Shown here: piece after piece, positions 1 to 8,664 of the stretch
How the letters are laid out: the number at the start of each line of letters is the position of its first letter
Position numbering within the stretch: position 1 is the stretch's first letter
Assembly: GCA_046729255.1 (NCBI GenBank)
Contig: JBKPGF010000087.1
Location: 1 to 38,998, forward strand
Direction of reading: 5' to 3'
Source: PALSA-612 sp046729255
GTDB lineage: Bacteria > Actinomycetota > Thermoleophilia > Gaiellales > Gaiellaceae
DNA length: 38,998 nucleotides
The notes under the pieces: generated by a model
What the model saw: the letters and a program-made list of their open reading frames with translations, nothing else
Databases searched by the model: none
Told to the model about the DNA's origin: nothing
Position numbers and translations under genes: made by a program

Positions 1-750
1 CAGGCCATCACCGACGGCGAGCTGGACCTCAACGGCCATCCGTACGTCGGCTTGATGGTCGCTCAGAACGCCGCCGGCACGCCGCTCTGGCGCTGCAGCG
101 GCACGCTCGTTTCCCCGAAGCTGTTCGTGACCGCCGGCCACTGCACGGAGTCACCTGCGGCGCACGTCGAGATCTGGTTCGACGACGGGTTTCCGATCCC
201 GATCGGCAGCCCGGGGAACGTGCTCGGGTACCCGTTCGACGGGGATGTGGGCGGCACGCCGTTCACGCACCCCGACTACGACCCGAACGCGTTCTTCCTC
301 CGCGACCTCGGAGTCGTCGAGATCCGCGGCCCAGGTTGGCAGACGGACACCTACGGCGCACTACCCGGGCTGAACGCGCTCGACTCGTTGAAGGCACAGC
401 GCGGGCAGGAGGACGTGACGTTTACCGCCGTCGGCTACGGGCTCCAGAAGAGCTTCCCCGACGCCGCGTCGTTCCAGGAGTCTGCGCTTCGGACCCGGAT
501 GGTCTCGCATCCGAAGCTCAACCAGATCAACGGCGGGCTCGTCGGTGACTTCTCGCTGCTGCTCTCGAACAACTCGAACACCGGCGGCACGTGCTTCGGT
601 GACTCGGGTGGCCCGAACTTCTACCCGGCCGACTCGAACGTCATCGCTGGCGTGACGTCGTTCGGGCTCAACGGCACTTGCGGCGGCACGGGCGGTGTCT
701 TCCGCCTCGACCGTTCGTGGAGCCTCGACTTCATCAACGACCACCTGTAG
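1..750 (+). CDS. Trypsin-like secreted serine protease (S1 family), 5' end cut off
   Basis: Chymotrypsin-fold serine protease. The frame is open from the first base, so the gene begins left of the window; the TTG/ATG pair at 52-57 is probably internal because the upstream residues (ITDGELD...HPYVG) already match a mature S1 N-terminus. In the visible 249 residues the triad is clear: His47 in TAGHC, Asp102 in RDLGVV and Ser202 in GDSGGP. Paired cysteines (C32/C48 and C198 near the active site) suit an exported enzyme. A signal peptide would lie outside the window. It heads a row of three secreted proteases on the same strand and is followed by a strong hairpin. The substrate is unknown; an extracellular degradative role is inferred. 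Confidence 0.9.
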   Translation, partial: QAITDGELDLNGHPYVGLMVAQNAAGTPLWRCSGTLVSPKLFVTAGHCTESPAAHVEIWFDDGFPIPIGSPGNVLGYPFDGDVGGTPFTHPDYDPNAFFLRDLGVVEIRGPGWQTDTYGALPGLNALDSLKAQRGQEDVTFTAVGYGLQKSFPDAASFQESALRTRMVSHPKLNQINGGLVGDFSLLLSNNSNTGGTCFGDSGGPNFYPADSNVIAGVTSFGLNGTCGGTGGVFRLDRSWSLDFINDHL

Positions 751-772
751 ACCGACATTCGACCCGACGGTG

Positions 773-796
773 GAGGGCCGCTCGCGGGCGGCCCTC
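773..796 (+). terminator. GC-rich hairpin after the trypsin-like gene
   Basis: Perfect 9-bp inverted repeat GAGGGCCGC / GCGGCCCTC with a 6-nt loop, 22 bp after the stop codon. There is no U-tract, as is common for actinobacterial terminators. Its right flank shares the 15-mer CGGCCCTCTCACTCT with the hairpin after the next protease gene. Confidence 0.75.
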
Positions 797-872
797 TCAC
801 TCTCTCGAGCGTGTCGAAGCGGCCTATCAGTGTCCTAGGAGCAGTACCTACACACACATAGGGAAATTGCCT

Positions 873-878
873 TATATT
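873..878 (+). promoter_or_regulatory. Possible -10 box (TATATT) for the S8 protease gene
   Basis: TATATT lies about 40 bp before the ATG at 919 in an unusually A/T-rich patch of this GC-rich DNA. It would give a leader of roughly 33 nt that includes the ribosome binding site GAGGAGGAG (907-915). No convincing -35 element is visible. Confidence 0.4.
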
Positions 879-918
879 CCCGCCGCTACGTCAGCCGCAA
901 TCTCACGAGGAGGAGTCA

Positions 919-3597
919 ATGAGTAAGTACTTGCGCGGTCTGCGCTGGTTGGCGCTCGCCGCACTCCTAGTGGGCGTCGTCGCCGTGCCATCGGCACTTG
1001 CGAGCGCTCCACAGGGGCAGGTTGAGTCGTTCGGCTCGGGCAATTGGTTCGTCCAGTTGACGAGCAATCCAACGGCCGAAGGCGGAAACTCGGCCACGGT
1101 CAAGGCCGAGAAAGCAGCCTTCCGTGCGGACGCGAACAAAGCTGGCATCTCGTTCAAGGAGCGCTTCGCGTTCGACAAGCTCTGGAACGGTCTTTCGATC
1201 CAGACCGCGGCGTCCCAGTCGAAGCTCTCGAGCATCGAGGGCGTGAAGGCTGTCTACCCGGTGCTGACCGTGGAGATTCCAGAGACGCAGACGGCGGATC
1301 CCGATCTCGAGACCGCTTTGGGCATGACAGGAGCCGATATTGCGCAGAGCGAGCTCGGCTTCGACGGCACGGGGATCAGGGTGGCCGTCATGGACACCGG
1401 CATCGACCTCGACCACCCAGACCTCGGCGGTGACGGAACGCCCGGGGCGCCTTATCCCAACTCGCGCGTCGTCGCTCAGCACGACTTCGTTGGCGACGCG
1501 TACAACGCGAATCCCGCCGACCCGGCGTACCAGCCGGTCCCGAATCCGGACGCGTTCGCGGACGACTGCAACGGCCATGGCACGCATGTGTCGGGCATCG
1601 TCGGCGCCGACGGAGATTTCAGCTCCGGTGGCGTGCACGGTGTCGCCCCCGGCGTGTCCTTTGGGGCTTACCGGGTCTTCGGCTGCAACGGCTCCACCGA
1701 CGCGGACATCATGATCGCCGCCATGGAGCGTGCCCTAGCGGACGACATGGACGTGCTTAACATGTCCATCGGCTCGGCCTTCAACACGTGGCCGGAGTAC
1801 CCGACGGCGGCTGCGAGCGACGCGCTCGTGAACGCAGGCGTCGCGGTTGTGGCGTCAATCGGCAACAGCGGCGCGAACGGCATCTACTCGGCGGGCGCAC
1901 CAGGCGTCGGCAAGAAGGTGATCGGCGTCGCGTCGTTCGACAATGTCCAACAGCGTCTGCCGTTCATCACCGTCACGCCGGCGAACATCACGGCCGGGTA
2001 CAACAGTGCGTCGGGCGCGCCGCCCGCGCCGACGTCGGGCAGCTTGCCGCTGACGAAGGCGAATGCTGTCGGCACGGTTCCTCCCGGCGTGCTACCCACA
2101 GCTGACGGCTGCGCTGCTGTCCCGGCTGGGACGTACACCGGCCAGGCGGTCCTCGTTCGGCGCGGCACCTGTGGCTTCTACAACAAGGCGCGAATCGCCG
2201 AACTCGGTGGAGCGTCGGCGGTCGTGCTGTACAACAACGTCGCCGGCCGGATCAACCCGACGGTTGCGGTTGTCCTCGGTCAGGTAGACAGCCAACCGGT
2301 CACGATCCCAGTCGTTGCCGTCTCGGACACCGAGGGTGTCGCGATCCACAACGCGATCGTCTCTGGTGCTCAGACGCTGAACTGGCAGAGTGGCACGCAG
2401 TTGTTCCCCAACTCGACGGGCAACCTGATCTCGTCGTTCAGCTCGTACGGGGTCGGTGCCGAGCTCGATCTCAAGCCCGACATCGGTGCGCCAGGAGGGT
2501 TCATCTGGTCCACGGTGCCGATCGAGCAGGGCTCGTACGGCTCGAACAGTGGGACCTCGATGTCCTCGCCGCATGTCGCGGGCGCAGTTGCGCTGCTGCT
2601 CGAGGCAGACCCAAACGCGTCGCAGCAGGCAATACGCGACATCCTCCAGAACAGTGCAGACCCGAGGCCGTGGTTTGGCAACCCGGGTCTCGGCTTCCTG
2701 GACAATGTCCACCGGCAGGGTGCCGGCATGCTCGACATCGACGACGCCATCCTGGCGACGACGAAGATCGCGCCCGGCAAGTTGTCACTGGGCGAGAGTG
2801 CAGCGGGGCCAGCTGTCAGAACGCTGACGTTGACGAACACGAGTGGAGCGACGGTCACCTACGACCTGTCGAACACCGCTGCGCTGGCGACGGGCCCGAA
2901 CACGTTCACGCCGGCGTTCTTCAATGCTCCAGCGGCCGTTGCGTTCAGCATCGGTGGCGTGCCGGCGACAAGCGTGGCCGTGCCGGCAGGTGGCCAAGCG
3001 ACGGTCGACGTGACCGTCACCGCGAATGCGGGTCTCCCCGACAAGAGCCTGTACGGCGGCTACATCACGTTCACGCCGCAGGGCGGTGGACAGATGTACC
3101 GCGTGCCGTACGCCGGCTTCAAGGGCGACTACCAGTCGATCCAGGTGTTGACGTCGCTTGGCGTCGGCTTCCCGTTCCTCGGGAAACTGGTCGCTTGTAA
3201 CGCGCCGGGGATCCTGCGAGGCAGTGAATGCTTCGGCGGCGGCACATTCGACGTGCCTGCCGGGGTCGAGGAGTACACGCTCGTACCGGGGCTCAACGAA
3301 ACGCCGTTCGTCCTCGCGCACTTCGACCACCAGGCTCGCCGTATGCGGGCGGACCTGTTCCGGGTGAGCGATGCCAAGAACATGGGCCAGGCCATGAACC
3401 TCGAGTACCTGGCACGCAGCGGTACCGCGACGGGGTTCTTCGCGTTCCCGTGGGACGGCAACGTGACGAAGGGCAACAGCACGTCGGCGGCACCGGACGA
3501 CATCTACTACCTCAAGGTGACCCTGACGAAGGCGCTCGGCGACTCCTCCAACGCGGAGTCCTGGACGTCTCCGACCTTCGAGATCGACCGCCCGTAG
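919..3597 (+). CDS. Secreted subtilisin-family (S8) serine protease with PA domain
   Basis: 892 residues. Signal peptide about 1-29 (basic MSKYLRGLRW, hydrophobic core, cleavage near ALAS). Residues about 40-120 look like an I9-type propeptide. The S8 catalytic domain carries Asp159 (VMDTGIDLDHPD), His220 (GHGTHVSG), oxyanion Asn316 (SIGNSG) and Ser547 (SGTSMSSPHVAG). A PA (protease-associated) domain of about 110 residues is inserted between Asn316 and Ser547, around 375-490, as in lactocepin/C5a-peptidase-like subtilases. The C-terminal about 270 residues look like beta-rich Fn3-type modules. The ATG is well placed 5 nt after AGGAGG (908-913). Predicted to be exported and to degrade proteins outside the cell. 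The leader resembles that of the next protease. Confidence 0.93.
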   Translation: MSKYLRGLRWLALAALLVGVVAVPSALASAPQGQVESFGSGNWFVQLTSNPTAEGGNSATVKAEKAAFRADANKAGISFKERFAFDKLWNGLSIQTAASQSKLSSIEGVKAVYPVLTVEIPETQTADPDLETALGMTGADIAQSELGFDGTGIRVAVMDTGIDLDHPDLGGDGTPGAPYPNSRVVAQHDFVGDAYNANPADPAYQPVPNPDAFADDCNGHGTHVSGIVGADGDFSSGGVHGVAPGVSFGAYRVFGCNGSTDADIMIAAMERALADDMDVLNMSIGSAFNTWPEYPTAAASDALVNAGVAVVASIGNSGANGIYSAGAPGVGKKVIGVASFDNVQQRLPFITVTPANITAGYNSASGAPPAPTSGSLPLTKANAVGTVPPGVLPTADGCAAVPAGTYTGQAVLVRRGTCGFYNKARIAELGGASAVVLYNNVAGRINPTVAVVLGQVDSQPVTIPVVAVSDTEGVAIHNAIVSGAQTLNWQSGTQLFPNSTGNLISSFSSYGVGAELDLKPDIGAPGGFIWSTVPIEQGSYGSNSGTSMSSPHVAGAVALLLEADPNASQQAIRDILQNSADPRPWFGNPGLGFLDNVHRQGAGMLDIDDAILATTKIAPGKLSLGESAAGPAVRTLTLTNTSGATVTYDLSNTAALATGPNTFTPAFFNAPAAVAFSIGGVPATSVAVPAGGQATVDVTVTANAGLPDKSLYGGYITFTPQGGGQMYRVPYAGFKGDYQSIQVLTSLGVGFPFLGKLVACNAPGILRGSECFGGGTFDVPAGVEEYTLVPGLNETPFVLAHFDHQARRMRADLFRVSDAKNMGQAMNLEYLARSGTATGFFAFPWDGNVTKGNSTSAAPDDIYYLKVTLTKALGDSSNAESWTSPTFEIDRP

Positions 3598-3623
3598 CCA
3601 GGGCAGATCAAGACGCTTCACGG

Positions 3624-3645
3624 GGGGGCCGGGAAACCGGCCCTC
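3624..3645 (+). terminator. Hairpin with GAAA tetraloop after the first S8 gene
   Basis: GGGCCGG-GAAA-CCGGCCC (7 bp, extendable to 9 with one G-U pair), 26 bp after the stop codon. The 3' arm and flank repeat the sequence of the hairpin at 773-796. Confidence 0.7.
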
Positions 3646-3723
3646 TCACTCTGTGGTTTAGCGCCGGCGGCTTGGGGTTACGTCACCGGGTCGGAGTAGT
3701 GACAATCTAGGGAGGGAGCAGGA

Positions 3724-6700
3724 ATGAGCAACATAAGGCGGGGCGTGCGCTGGCTTGCGCTCGCCGCGTTCACGACCTTGTTCGTCACGGCCAGTGTGGC
3801 GACAGCCGCTTCGAGCGCCAACGGCAATGGCCTCAGCAAGGAAGAGCGGCGTGCGGTCAACGACGCCAAGGTCAAAGGGAAGGCGACCGTTGTCGTCCTG
3901 ATCGCAACGGACAACGGCGCGACGAACTCAGTTGTCGACGGCCTCAATGCTCTCGGCGCCAAGATCGGGTATCGCGACAACCAACTCGGCTATGTTCGGG
4001 CGGCGGTACGTACCGGCCAAGTCGAGGCCGCTGCGGCCCTTCCAGGTGTCGTAGCACTTGACGTCGACGAGCTGCTGGCGATTCCGGACCCGCGCCCAGA
4101 GGCCGTGGCGGGAGTAATCGCTCAGCCGGCGCCGGGTGCGGCCACTCCGAACGCGAACCCGTATATGCCAATTCAGGACACGGGTGCATCGGCGTTTCTG
4201 GCAGCACACCCCACGTGGGACGGTCGCAACGTCAAGATCGGGATCGTCGACACAGGGGTGTCGCTCGACCACCCGAGCCTCCTGACGACGAGCACCGGGC
4301 AGCCGAAGGTGATCGACTGGGTCACGGGGACAGACCCCGTTGACGACAACGACCCGACGTGGATCACCATGGCCACGCAGGTCAACGGACCGTCGTTCAC
4401 GGTGGACACGAAGACGTACACGGCCCCGTCAGCTGGCGCTTTCCGCTTTGGCGTGTTCAACGAGGCAGGGCTGGGCGCAGGAAGTGAATACGGAGCCGCC
4501 GGCTTCGGGGGTGTCGGTGTAAACCGCGACGGTGACATGACCGACGTCTTCCCGGTGCTTTGGGACGCAACCTCTGGACAGGTTTGGGTCGACACCGACC
4601 AGGACAACTCGTTCGCAGATCAGGCTGCGATGCGGGATTACAAGATCAATCGCGACATCGGGTGGTTCGGGACCGACAACGCTGCCACTGCCATTGCCGA
4701 GCGAGTGCCGTTCGTCGTACAGACGAACGGGCAGCTGCACTATGTCAACATCGGCATCGTCTCCGGTGCGCACGGGTCGCACGTCTCCGGCATCATGGCC
4801 GGGAACGCGCTGTTCGGCGGTGCGATGAGCGGTGCCGCCCCCGGGGCGCAGATCGTTTCGTCGCGAGCCTGCATGTTCGTGTCGGGCTGCACGGCGCACG
4901 CCCTCTTCGAGGGGATGATCTACGTCGCCAAGCAGGCGAACGTCGACGTGATCAATATGTCCATCGGCGGCCTGCCGGCCTTGAACGACGGCAACAACGC
5001 AAGGTGCCGGCTGTACGACCGTCTCATCGAGCAGTCGAACGTCCAGATGTTCATCTCGATCGGAAACAGCGGTCCCGGCGTCAACACTGCGGGTGATCCT
5101 GGCGTCTGCACGACCGTGATGGGTCTCGGCGCCTACATCACCTCGGCCACGTACGAGCGGGACTACGGCACTCCTATGCCGTACACCGACAACTTGCACT
5201 ACTTCTCTTCGCGCGGCCCGCGAGAGGACGGCGGCTTCAAGCCCGACGTCGTTGCTCCGGGCGCGGCGATCTCGTCGACGCCGCTATGGCAGGTCGGGCA
5301 GCCCGTTGGAGGAACGTACACGCTTCCACCGGGATACTCGATGTTCAACGGAACCTCGATGGCGGCTCCCCAGGCGACTGGCGTTGGAGCATTGCTCGTA
5401 AGCGCTGCGAAGGCAGCTGGCGTGCAGCATCAGCCGGAGCAGCTCCGGCAGGCATTGCGGTCGACTGCCCGCTACCTCACCGAGGGCAGTCGCTTCCGGG
5501 CCTACGACCAGGGGAACGGGTTGATCAATGTCAGCGCCGCATGGTCGATGCTGAACGGGGCGCAGGGCGGGATCAAGACTGTCGACATCGTCTCGGCCGT
5601 TAACACGAACACGGTGCTGAGCCCGTTCCTGGCGACAGCAGGGGTCGGCGTTGGCATCTACGACCGCGAGAACGTGATGGGTGGTGGCATGTACACCCGG
5701 ACGTACACCTTCAACCGCACTTCGGGGCCGGATGGAAACGTGACCTACAACGTCACGTGGGTCGGCAACGACACCACGTTCAGCTCTCCAGCGTCGGTGG
5801 TTCTGCCGAAGAACTCCCCCGTCAGCTTCAACGTCACTGTCAACCCGGGGCCAGGAGTCCACTCGGCCATCCTCAACCTCAACGATCCATCGACACCCGG
5901 CATCGAGTACCAGACGATGAACACGGTCATCCGGCCACTCGACTTCAACGCTTCGAACGGCTTCACCCAGACGGTCGCGGACACGATCGAGCGTGGGCAG
6001 ACGAAGCACTACTTCTTCCGCGTGCCCGCCGGGACCCCGGCGTTGAAGGTGGACATGGTCGGTGGCGGCCCGGCGGCTGGAGCGGGGGCGATCCGGTTCC
6101 TGCGCTGGCGACCGGACGGCCTGCCGGCTGACAGCAACGCTGCTTCGAATTGCTACAACCCCACGATCCCAGGGGGTGTGTGCACGACGACCGGCACCGC
6201 CTCCGGAGCTCCGTTGAATCCTCTCAGCCGCACCGTCAGCAACCCGCAGGCCGGAGTGTGGGAGATCACGATCGACGCCCACAGGCGCTCGGACGACTTC
6301 CCGGGCGCGCCGGCGCCGTTCGTGCTTACCGCAACGATCCTCGGCGCAAGCGTCTCGCCGAACCCGGACATCATCCCGTCGGCGACGATCGGTGTACCTG
6401 TACCGAGGTCGTACACCTTGACGAACCTGCTCGGACCATTCACGGGCCGTGCGGTCGGGACCAGTCTCGGCAGTGCCAGGCTCGGTCCGTTCTCGATCGC
6501 ACACCACGAGACGAAGGAGTACCCGGTCACACTGCCGGCGGGTGCGACCTCGCTGCGGGCGACGATCGGTAGTCCGAGCGATCCAGCAGCAGACCTCGAC
6601 CTGTTCGTCTACGACTGCTCCACCGGCACCTGTGTGCTGAGAGGACAGAACGCCGACGGTGACTCGGAGGAGTCGGTGACGATCACGACAGGGCTCAACC

Positions 6701-6984
6701 CCGGCCTTTGGAAGGTGGTCGTGGACGGCTTCAATGTTCCGGCCGGAAACACGACGTTTAAGTACATCGACGTCTTCCTGAAGGCACCGTCGTTCGGGTC
6801 GATCGCGATCACCGACGCCAACGCGCTGCGGCCCACGGGCGCAGTGTGGACCGTCCCGGGCGCGGTGACGGCGCTCGAGGCGCCCGAGTCCGGTCGAGTC
6901 CTGTACGGGAACGTCGAGGTGCGTACGGACACGAACGTCCTCGTCGGCTCGGGCGACGTGATCATCAACAACGTCACGCCCTAG
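3724..6984 (+). CDS. Large secreted S8 serine protease with C-terminal PPC-like domain
   Basis: 1086 residues. Signal peptide about 1-30 (MSNIRRGVRWLALAA...ATAAS), close in sequence to that of the preceding protease. A propeptide-like segment follows to about 120. Triad: Asp176 (IVDTGVSLDHP), His350 (GAHGSHVSG), Ser545 (NGTSMAAP); oxyanion Asn448 (SIGNSG). The Asp-His interval is about 174 residues against about 60 in the neighbour. It holds an insert with an Asp-rich stretch near 290 (DTDQDNSFAD) that could bind calcium; large Asp-His inserts occur in tripeptidyl-peptidase II-like subtilases. Residues about 930-1020 resemble a bacterial pre-peptidase C-terminal (PPC) domain (DLDLFVYDC... GLWKVVVDG). 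Ribosome binding site GGAGG at 3711-3715. Exported; the substrate is unknown. Confidence 0.92.
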   Translation: MSNIRRGVRWLALAAFTTLFVTASVATAASSANGNGLSKEERRAVNDAKVKGKATVVVLIATDNGATNSVVDGLNALGAKIGYRDNQLGYVRAAVRTGQVEAAAALPGVVALDVDELLAIPDPRPEAVAGVIAQPAPGAATPNANPYMPIQDTGASAFLAAHPTWDGRNVKIGIVDTGVSLDHPSLLTTSTGQPKVIDWVTGTDPVDDNDPTWITMATQVNGPSFTVDTKTYTAPSAGAFRFGVFNEAGLGAGSEYGAAGFGGVGVNRDGDMTDVFPVLWDATSGQVWVDTDQDNSFADQAAMRDYKINRDIGWFGTDNAATAIAERVPFVVQTNGQLHYVNIGIVSGAHGSHVSGIMAGNALFGGAMSGAAPGAQIVSSRACMFVSGCTAHALFEGMIYVAKQANVDVINMSIGGLPALNDGNNARCRLYDRLIEQSNVQMFISIGNSGPGVNTAGDPGVCTTVMGLGAYITSATYERDYGTPMPYTDNLHYFSSRGPREDGGFKPDVVAPGAAISSTPLWQVGQPVGGTYTLPPGYSMFNGTSMAAPQATGVGALLVSAAKAAGVQHQPEQLRQALRSTARYLTEGSRFRAYDQGNGLINVSAAWSMLNGAQGGIKTVDIVSAVNTNTVLSPFLATAGVGVGIYDRENVMGGGMYTRTYTFNRTSGPDGNVTYNVTWVGNDTTFSSPASVVLPKNSPVSFNVTVNPGPGVHSAILNLNDPSTPGIEYQTMNTVIRPLDFNASNGFTQTVADTIERGQTKHYFFRVPAGTPALKVDMVGGGPAAGAGAIRFLRWRPDGLPADSNAASNCYNPTIPGGVCTTTGTASGAPLNPLSRTVSNPQAGVWEITIDAHRRSDDFPGAPAPFVLTATILGASVSPNPDIIPSATIGVPVPRSYTLTNLLGPFTGRAVGTSLGSARLGPFSIAHHETKEYPVTLPAGATSLRATIGSPSDPAADLDLFVYDCSTGTCVLRGQNADGDSEESVTITTGLNPGLWKVVVDGFNVPAGNTTFKYIDVFLKAPSFGSIAITDANALRPTGAVWTVPGAVTALEAPESGRVLYGNVEVRTDTNVLVGSGDVIINNVTP

Positions 6985-7007
6985 TCGCAAGCGAGAAACG
7001 AACGGAC

Positions 7008-7034
7008 GAGAGGGCCGCTTCACGCGGCCCTCTC
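7008..7034. terminator. Bidirectional 11-bp hairpin between convergent genes
   Basis: Perfect inverted repeat GAGAGGGCCGC / GCGGCCCTCTC with a TTCAC loop. It sits between the stop of the second S8 gene (+) and the stop of the small secreted protein (-), so it can serve both. It is the third member of the set of similar hairpins that follow the proteases. Confidence 0.8.
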
Positions 7035-7038
7035 GCCG

Positions 7039-7458
7039 TTAGGGTGCAGGAGAGCAGGCAGGAAGCAGCTCGAGCTTCGCTCGACTGCCGCGGAAACCTC
7101 TCGCTCGAACGAGGAGATGCGCACAGCGGTTGGCGACGAGACCGAAGCGTACGACGAAGGCTCCGTTCTTCGTCGCGCGTACGCCCCGTGAGCCGGAGAC
7201 GTCCCCCGAGACATCTACGTGTACGCGCTCGCCGGGGTCGAACCTGATGCCGCGGATTGTGAGCGGGCTCGTGTCGATGAGTCGCAGCGCCGGAGGTGCG
7301 GGTGCGCTGCCGAAGACGATTGCCGTGGTGAGACAGACGAGTGCAAGGGACACTGCTGTATTGGAGCATGCCCGATAGGGGCGGGGTGCGGCTCTAGCTC
7401 GTTCGAGTCGCCGCGTTGACGGTGTGGGCGACGTGGCTGCACGAGCGACCTCGTCCAT
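7039..7458 (-). CDS. Small secreted or lipid-facing hypothetical protein
   Basis: 139 residues from ATG 7458; no named family recognised. A hydrophobic segment at about 35-52 (SLALVCLTTAIVF) followed by small residues looks like a signal peptide or a single membrane anchor, with an unusually long Arg/Pro-rich leader ahead of it. The true start may be an in-frame GTG just before the hydrophobic stretch. The remaining about 85 residues (IRGIRFDPGERVHVDVSG ... GAFVVRFG ... RARGFRGSRAKLEL) are beta-rich and look like an IPT/Ig-like module of a kind common in small exported actinobacterial proteins. There is no clear ribosome binding site. The gene is convergent with the protease gene and shares its terminator. 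Confidence 0.6.
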   Translation of the reverse strand: MDEVARAATSPTPSTRRLERARAAPRPYRACSNTAVSLALVCLTTAIVFGSAPAPPALRLIDTSPLTIRGIRFDPGERVHVDVSGDVSGSRGVRATKNGAFVVRFGLVANRCAHLLVRARGFRGSRAKLELLPACSPAP

Positions 7459-7584
7459 GCGCCAAACTCATCGGGCGGGCCCATTTCGTCCTTCAGCTTG
7501 TGGGGCTTGCCGCACGTCGCCGGTACCGCCCTCGCAACGGCGTAGCCATGGCCTACACGAGGGTGCCCGAAACCCCCCGGCCCT

Positions 7585-7733
7585 CCCGTTTCCCACGGGC
7601 CCAAATTGGGCAATAAGGTTGCGGGGAGGGTTGCCCGGGGGCGGCCCTCTCCCGATTGGGGCCGAAAGTCCAGTTGGCTTACGCGTTGGGTTTCGGCGGG
7701 TGTTCCAGAGACTCTCGCCGCTTAGTAGGCGAG
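7585..7733. other. Multi-hairpin intergenic element, possible structured RNA or repeat
   Basis: The 263-bp gap between lipA and the small secreted gene holds no ORF I trust, but has consecutive inverted repeats. These are 7585-7589/7595-7599 (CCCGT/ACGGG), 7599-7603/7607-7611 (GCCCA/TGGGC), 7626-7636/7639-7649 (11 bp with two G-U pairs if read on +), 7661-7667/7691-7697 (GCCGAAA/TTTCGGC, perfect) and 7714-7719/7728-7733 (CTCGCC/GGCGAG, overlapping the lipA stop). The fourth encloses a possible inner CCA/TGG pair. The last hairpin could terminate lipA. The rest is more structure than a terminator needs. I could not match it to a named riboswitch class. Confidence 0.45.
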
Positions 7734-8642
7734 TGCGCCGCGACCGGTCTCGGCCGCGTGTCGCTGCTCGTCGGCGCGGTAGCTGGAGCGCACGAGCGGT
7801 CCTGAGAACACCGAGCCGAAGCCGAGCGCCTCGCCCTGCTCGCGGAACCAGCGGAACTCGTCCGGGTGCACCCAGCGGTCGATGGTCGCGTGCTTCGCCG
7901 ACGGCTGGAGGTACTGGCCGATCGTGACCACGTCGACGCCGTTGGCGCGAAGATCCCGCATCGTCTCCACGACCTCGTCGTTCGTCTCGCCGAGGCCGGC
8001 GATGATTCCCGACTTCGTGAGCACGGGATAGTCGGCGATCTCCTTCGCCCGCCGCAGCAGCCAGAGCGCCTTGTCGTATGAAGCCTTCGCGCCACGCATG
8101 CGGCGGTGTAGTCGCCGCACCGTCTCGATGTTGTGGTTGAAGACCTCCGGCCGCGCGCCGAGCACGATCTCGAGCGCCTCCTCCTCGTAGTCGAGGAAGT
8201 CGGGCGTCAGCACCTCGACCGAAGCGGCGGGCAGCTTGGCCTTGACGGCGCGGATCGTCGCCGCGTAGTGCGCCGCACCTTTGTCGGCAAGGTCGTCCCG
8301 GTCGACCGAGGTGATGACGACGTGGCGCAGCTCCATCTGGGCGGCGGCATGCGCGAGGCGCAGCGGCTCCAGCGGGTCGGGCGGGCTCTCGGGCCGTCCT
8401 GAGCGGACGTAGCAGTAGCGGCAGGCGCGCGTGCACGTGTCACCGAGGATCTGGAACGTCGCGGTGCCGCGCCCCCAGCACTCGGCGATGTTCGGGCAGC
8501 GCGCCTCTTCACAGATCGTGTTGAGCCGCTGACCGTGGAGGAGCGAGCGCACCTCGAAGTAGCGCGTGTCGGCGCTCGGCGCTCGGACCTTCATCCATTC
8601 CGGCCGGCGGGGTCGTTCGGCGACGGGTAGCGACATCTCCAT
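7722..8642 (-). CDS. lipA: Lipoyl synthase
   Basis: 306 residues. Radical-SAM enzyme that inserts two sulfurs into the octanoyl chain on lipoyl domains. The auxiliary [4Fe-4S] cluster motif CX4CX5C is Cys44, Cys49, Cys55 (CEEARCPNIAEC). The radical-SAM CX3CX2C motif is Cys70, Cys74, Cys77 (CTRACRYC). The C-terminal RSSYRADE stretch contains the conserved serine that ligates the auxiliary cluster. Length is normal for the family. The ATG at 8642 lies 7 nt after TAGGCT, suggesting a leaderless transcript separate from lipB. Its natural partner lipB is immediately upstream, and the lipoyl-dependent E2 gene is 2 kb away on the same strand. Confidence 0.97.
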   Translation of the reverse strand: MEMSLPVAERPRRPEWMKVRAPSADTRYFEVRSLLHGQRLNTICEEARCPNIAECWGRGTATFQILGDTCTRACRYCYVRSGRPESPPDPLEPLRLAHAAAQMELRHVVITSVDRDDLADKGAAHYAATIRAVKAKLPAASVEVLTPDFLDYEEEALEIVLGARPEVFNHNIETVRRLHRRMRGAKASYDKALWLLRRAKEIADYPVLTKSGIIAGLGETNDEVVETMRDLRANGVDVVTIGQYLQPSAKHATIDRWVHPDEFRWFREQGEALGFGSVFSGPLVRSSYRADEQRHAAETGRGALAY

Positions 8643-8649
8643 CGTGCTC

Positions 8650-8655
8650 AGCCTA
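8650..8655 (-). promoter_or_regulatory. Leaderless -10 box (TAGGCT) for lipA
   Basis: TAGGCT followed by 7 nt and the ATG of lipA. It fits the actinobacterial TANNNT leaderless promoter layout; no ribosome binding site intervenes. Confidence 0.6.
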
Positions 8656-8664
8656 GACGCTCGG

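Noticed and set aside
5284..7023. 579-codon open frame antisense to the second S8 protease
   Set aside because: Arg-rich, low-complexity translation without domains; typical shadow of a high-GC gene, and it lies opposite a protease with an intact triad.
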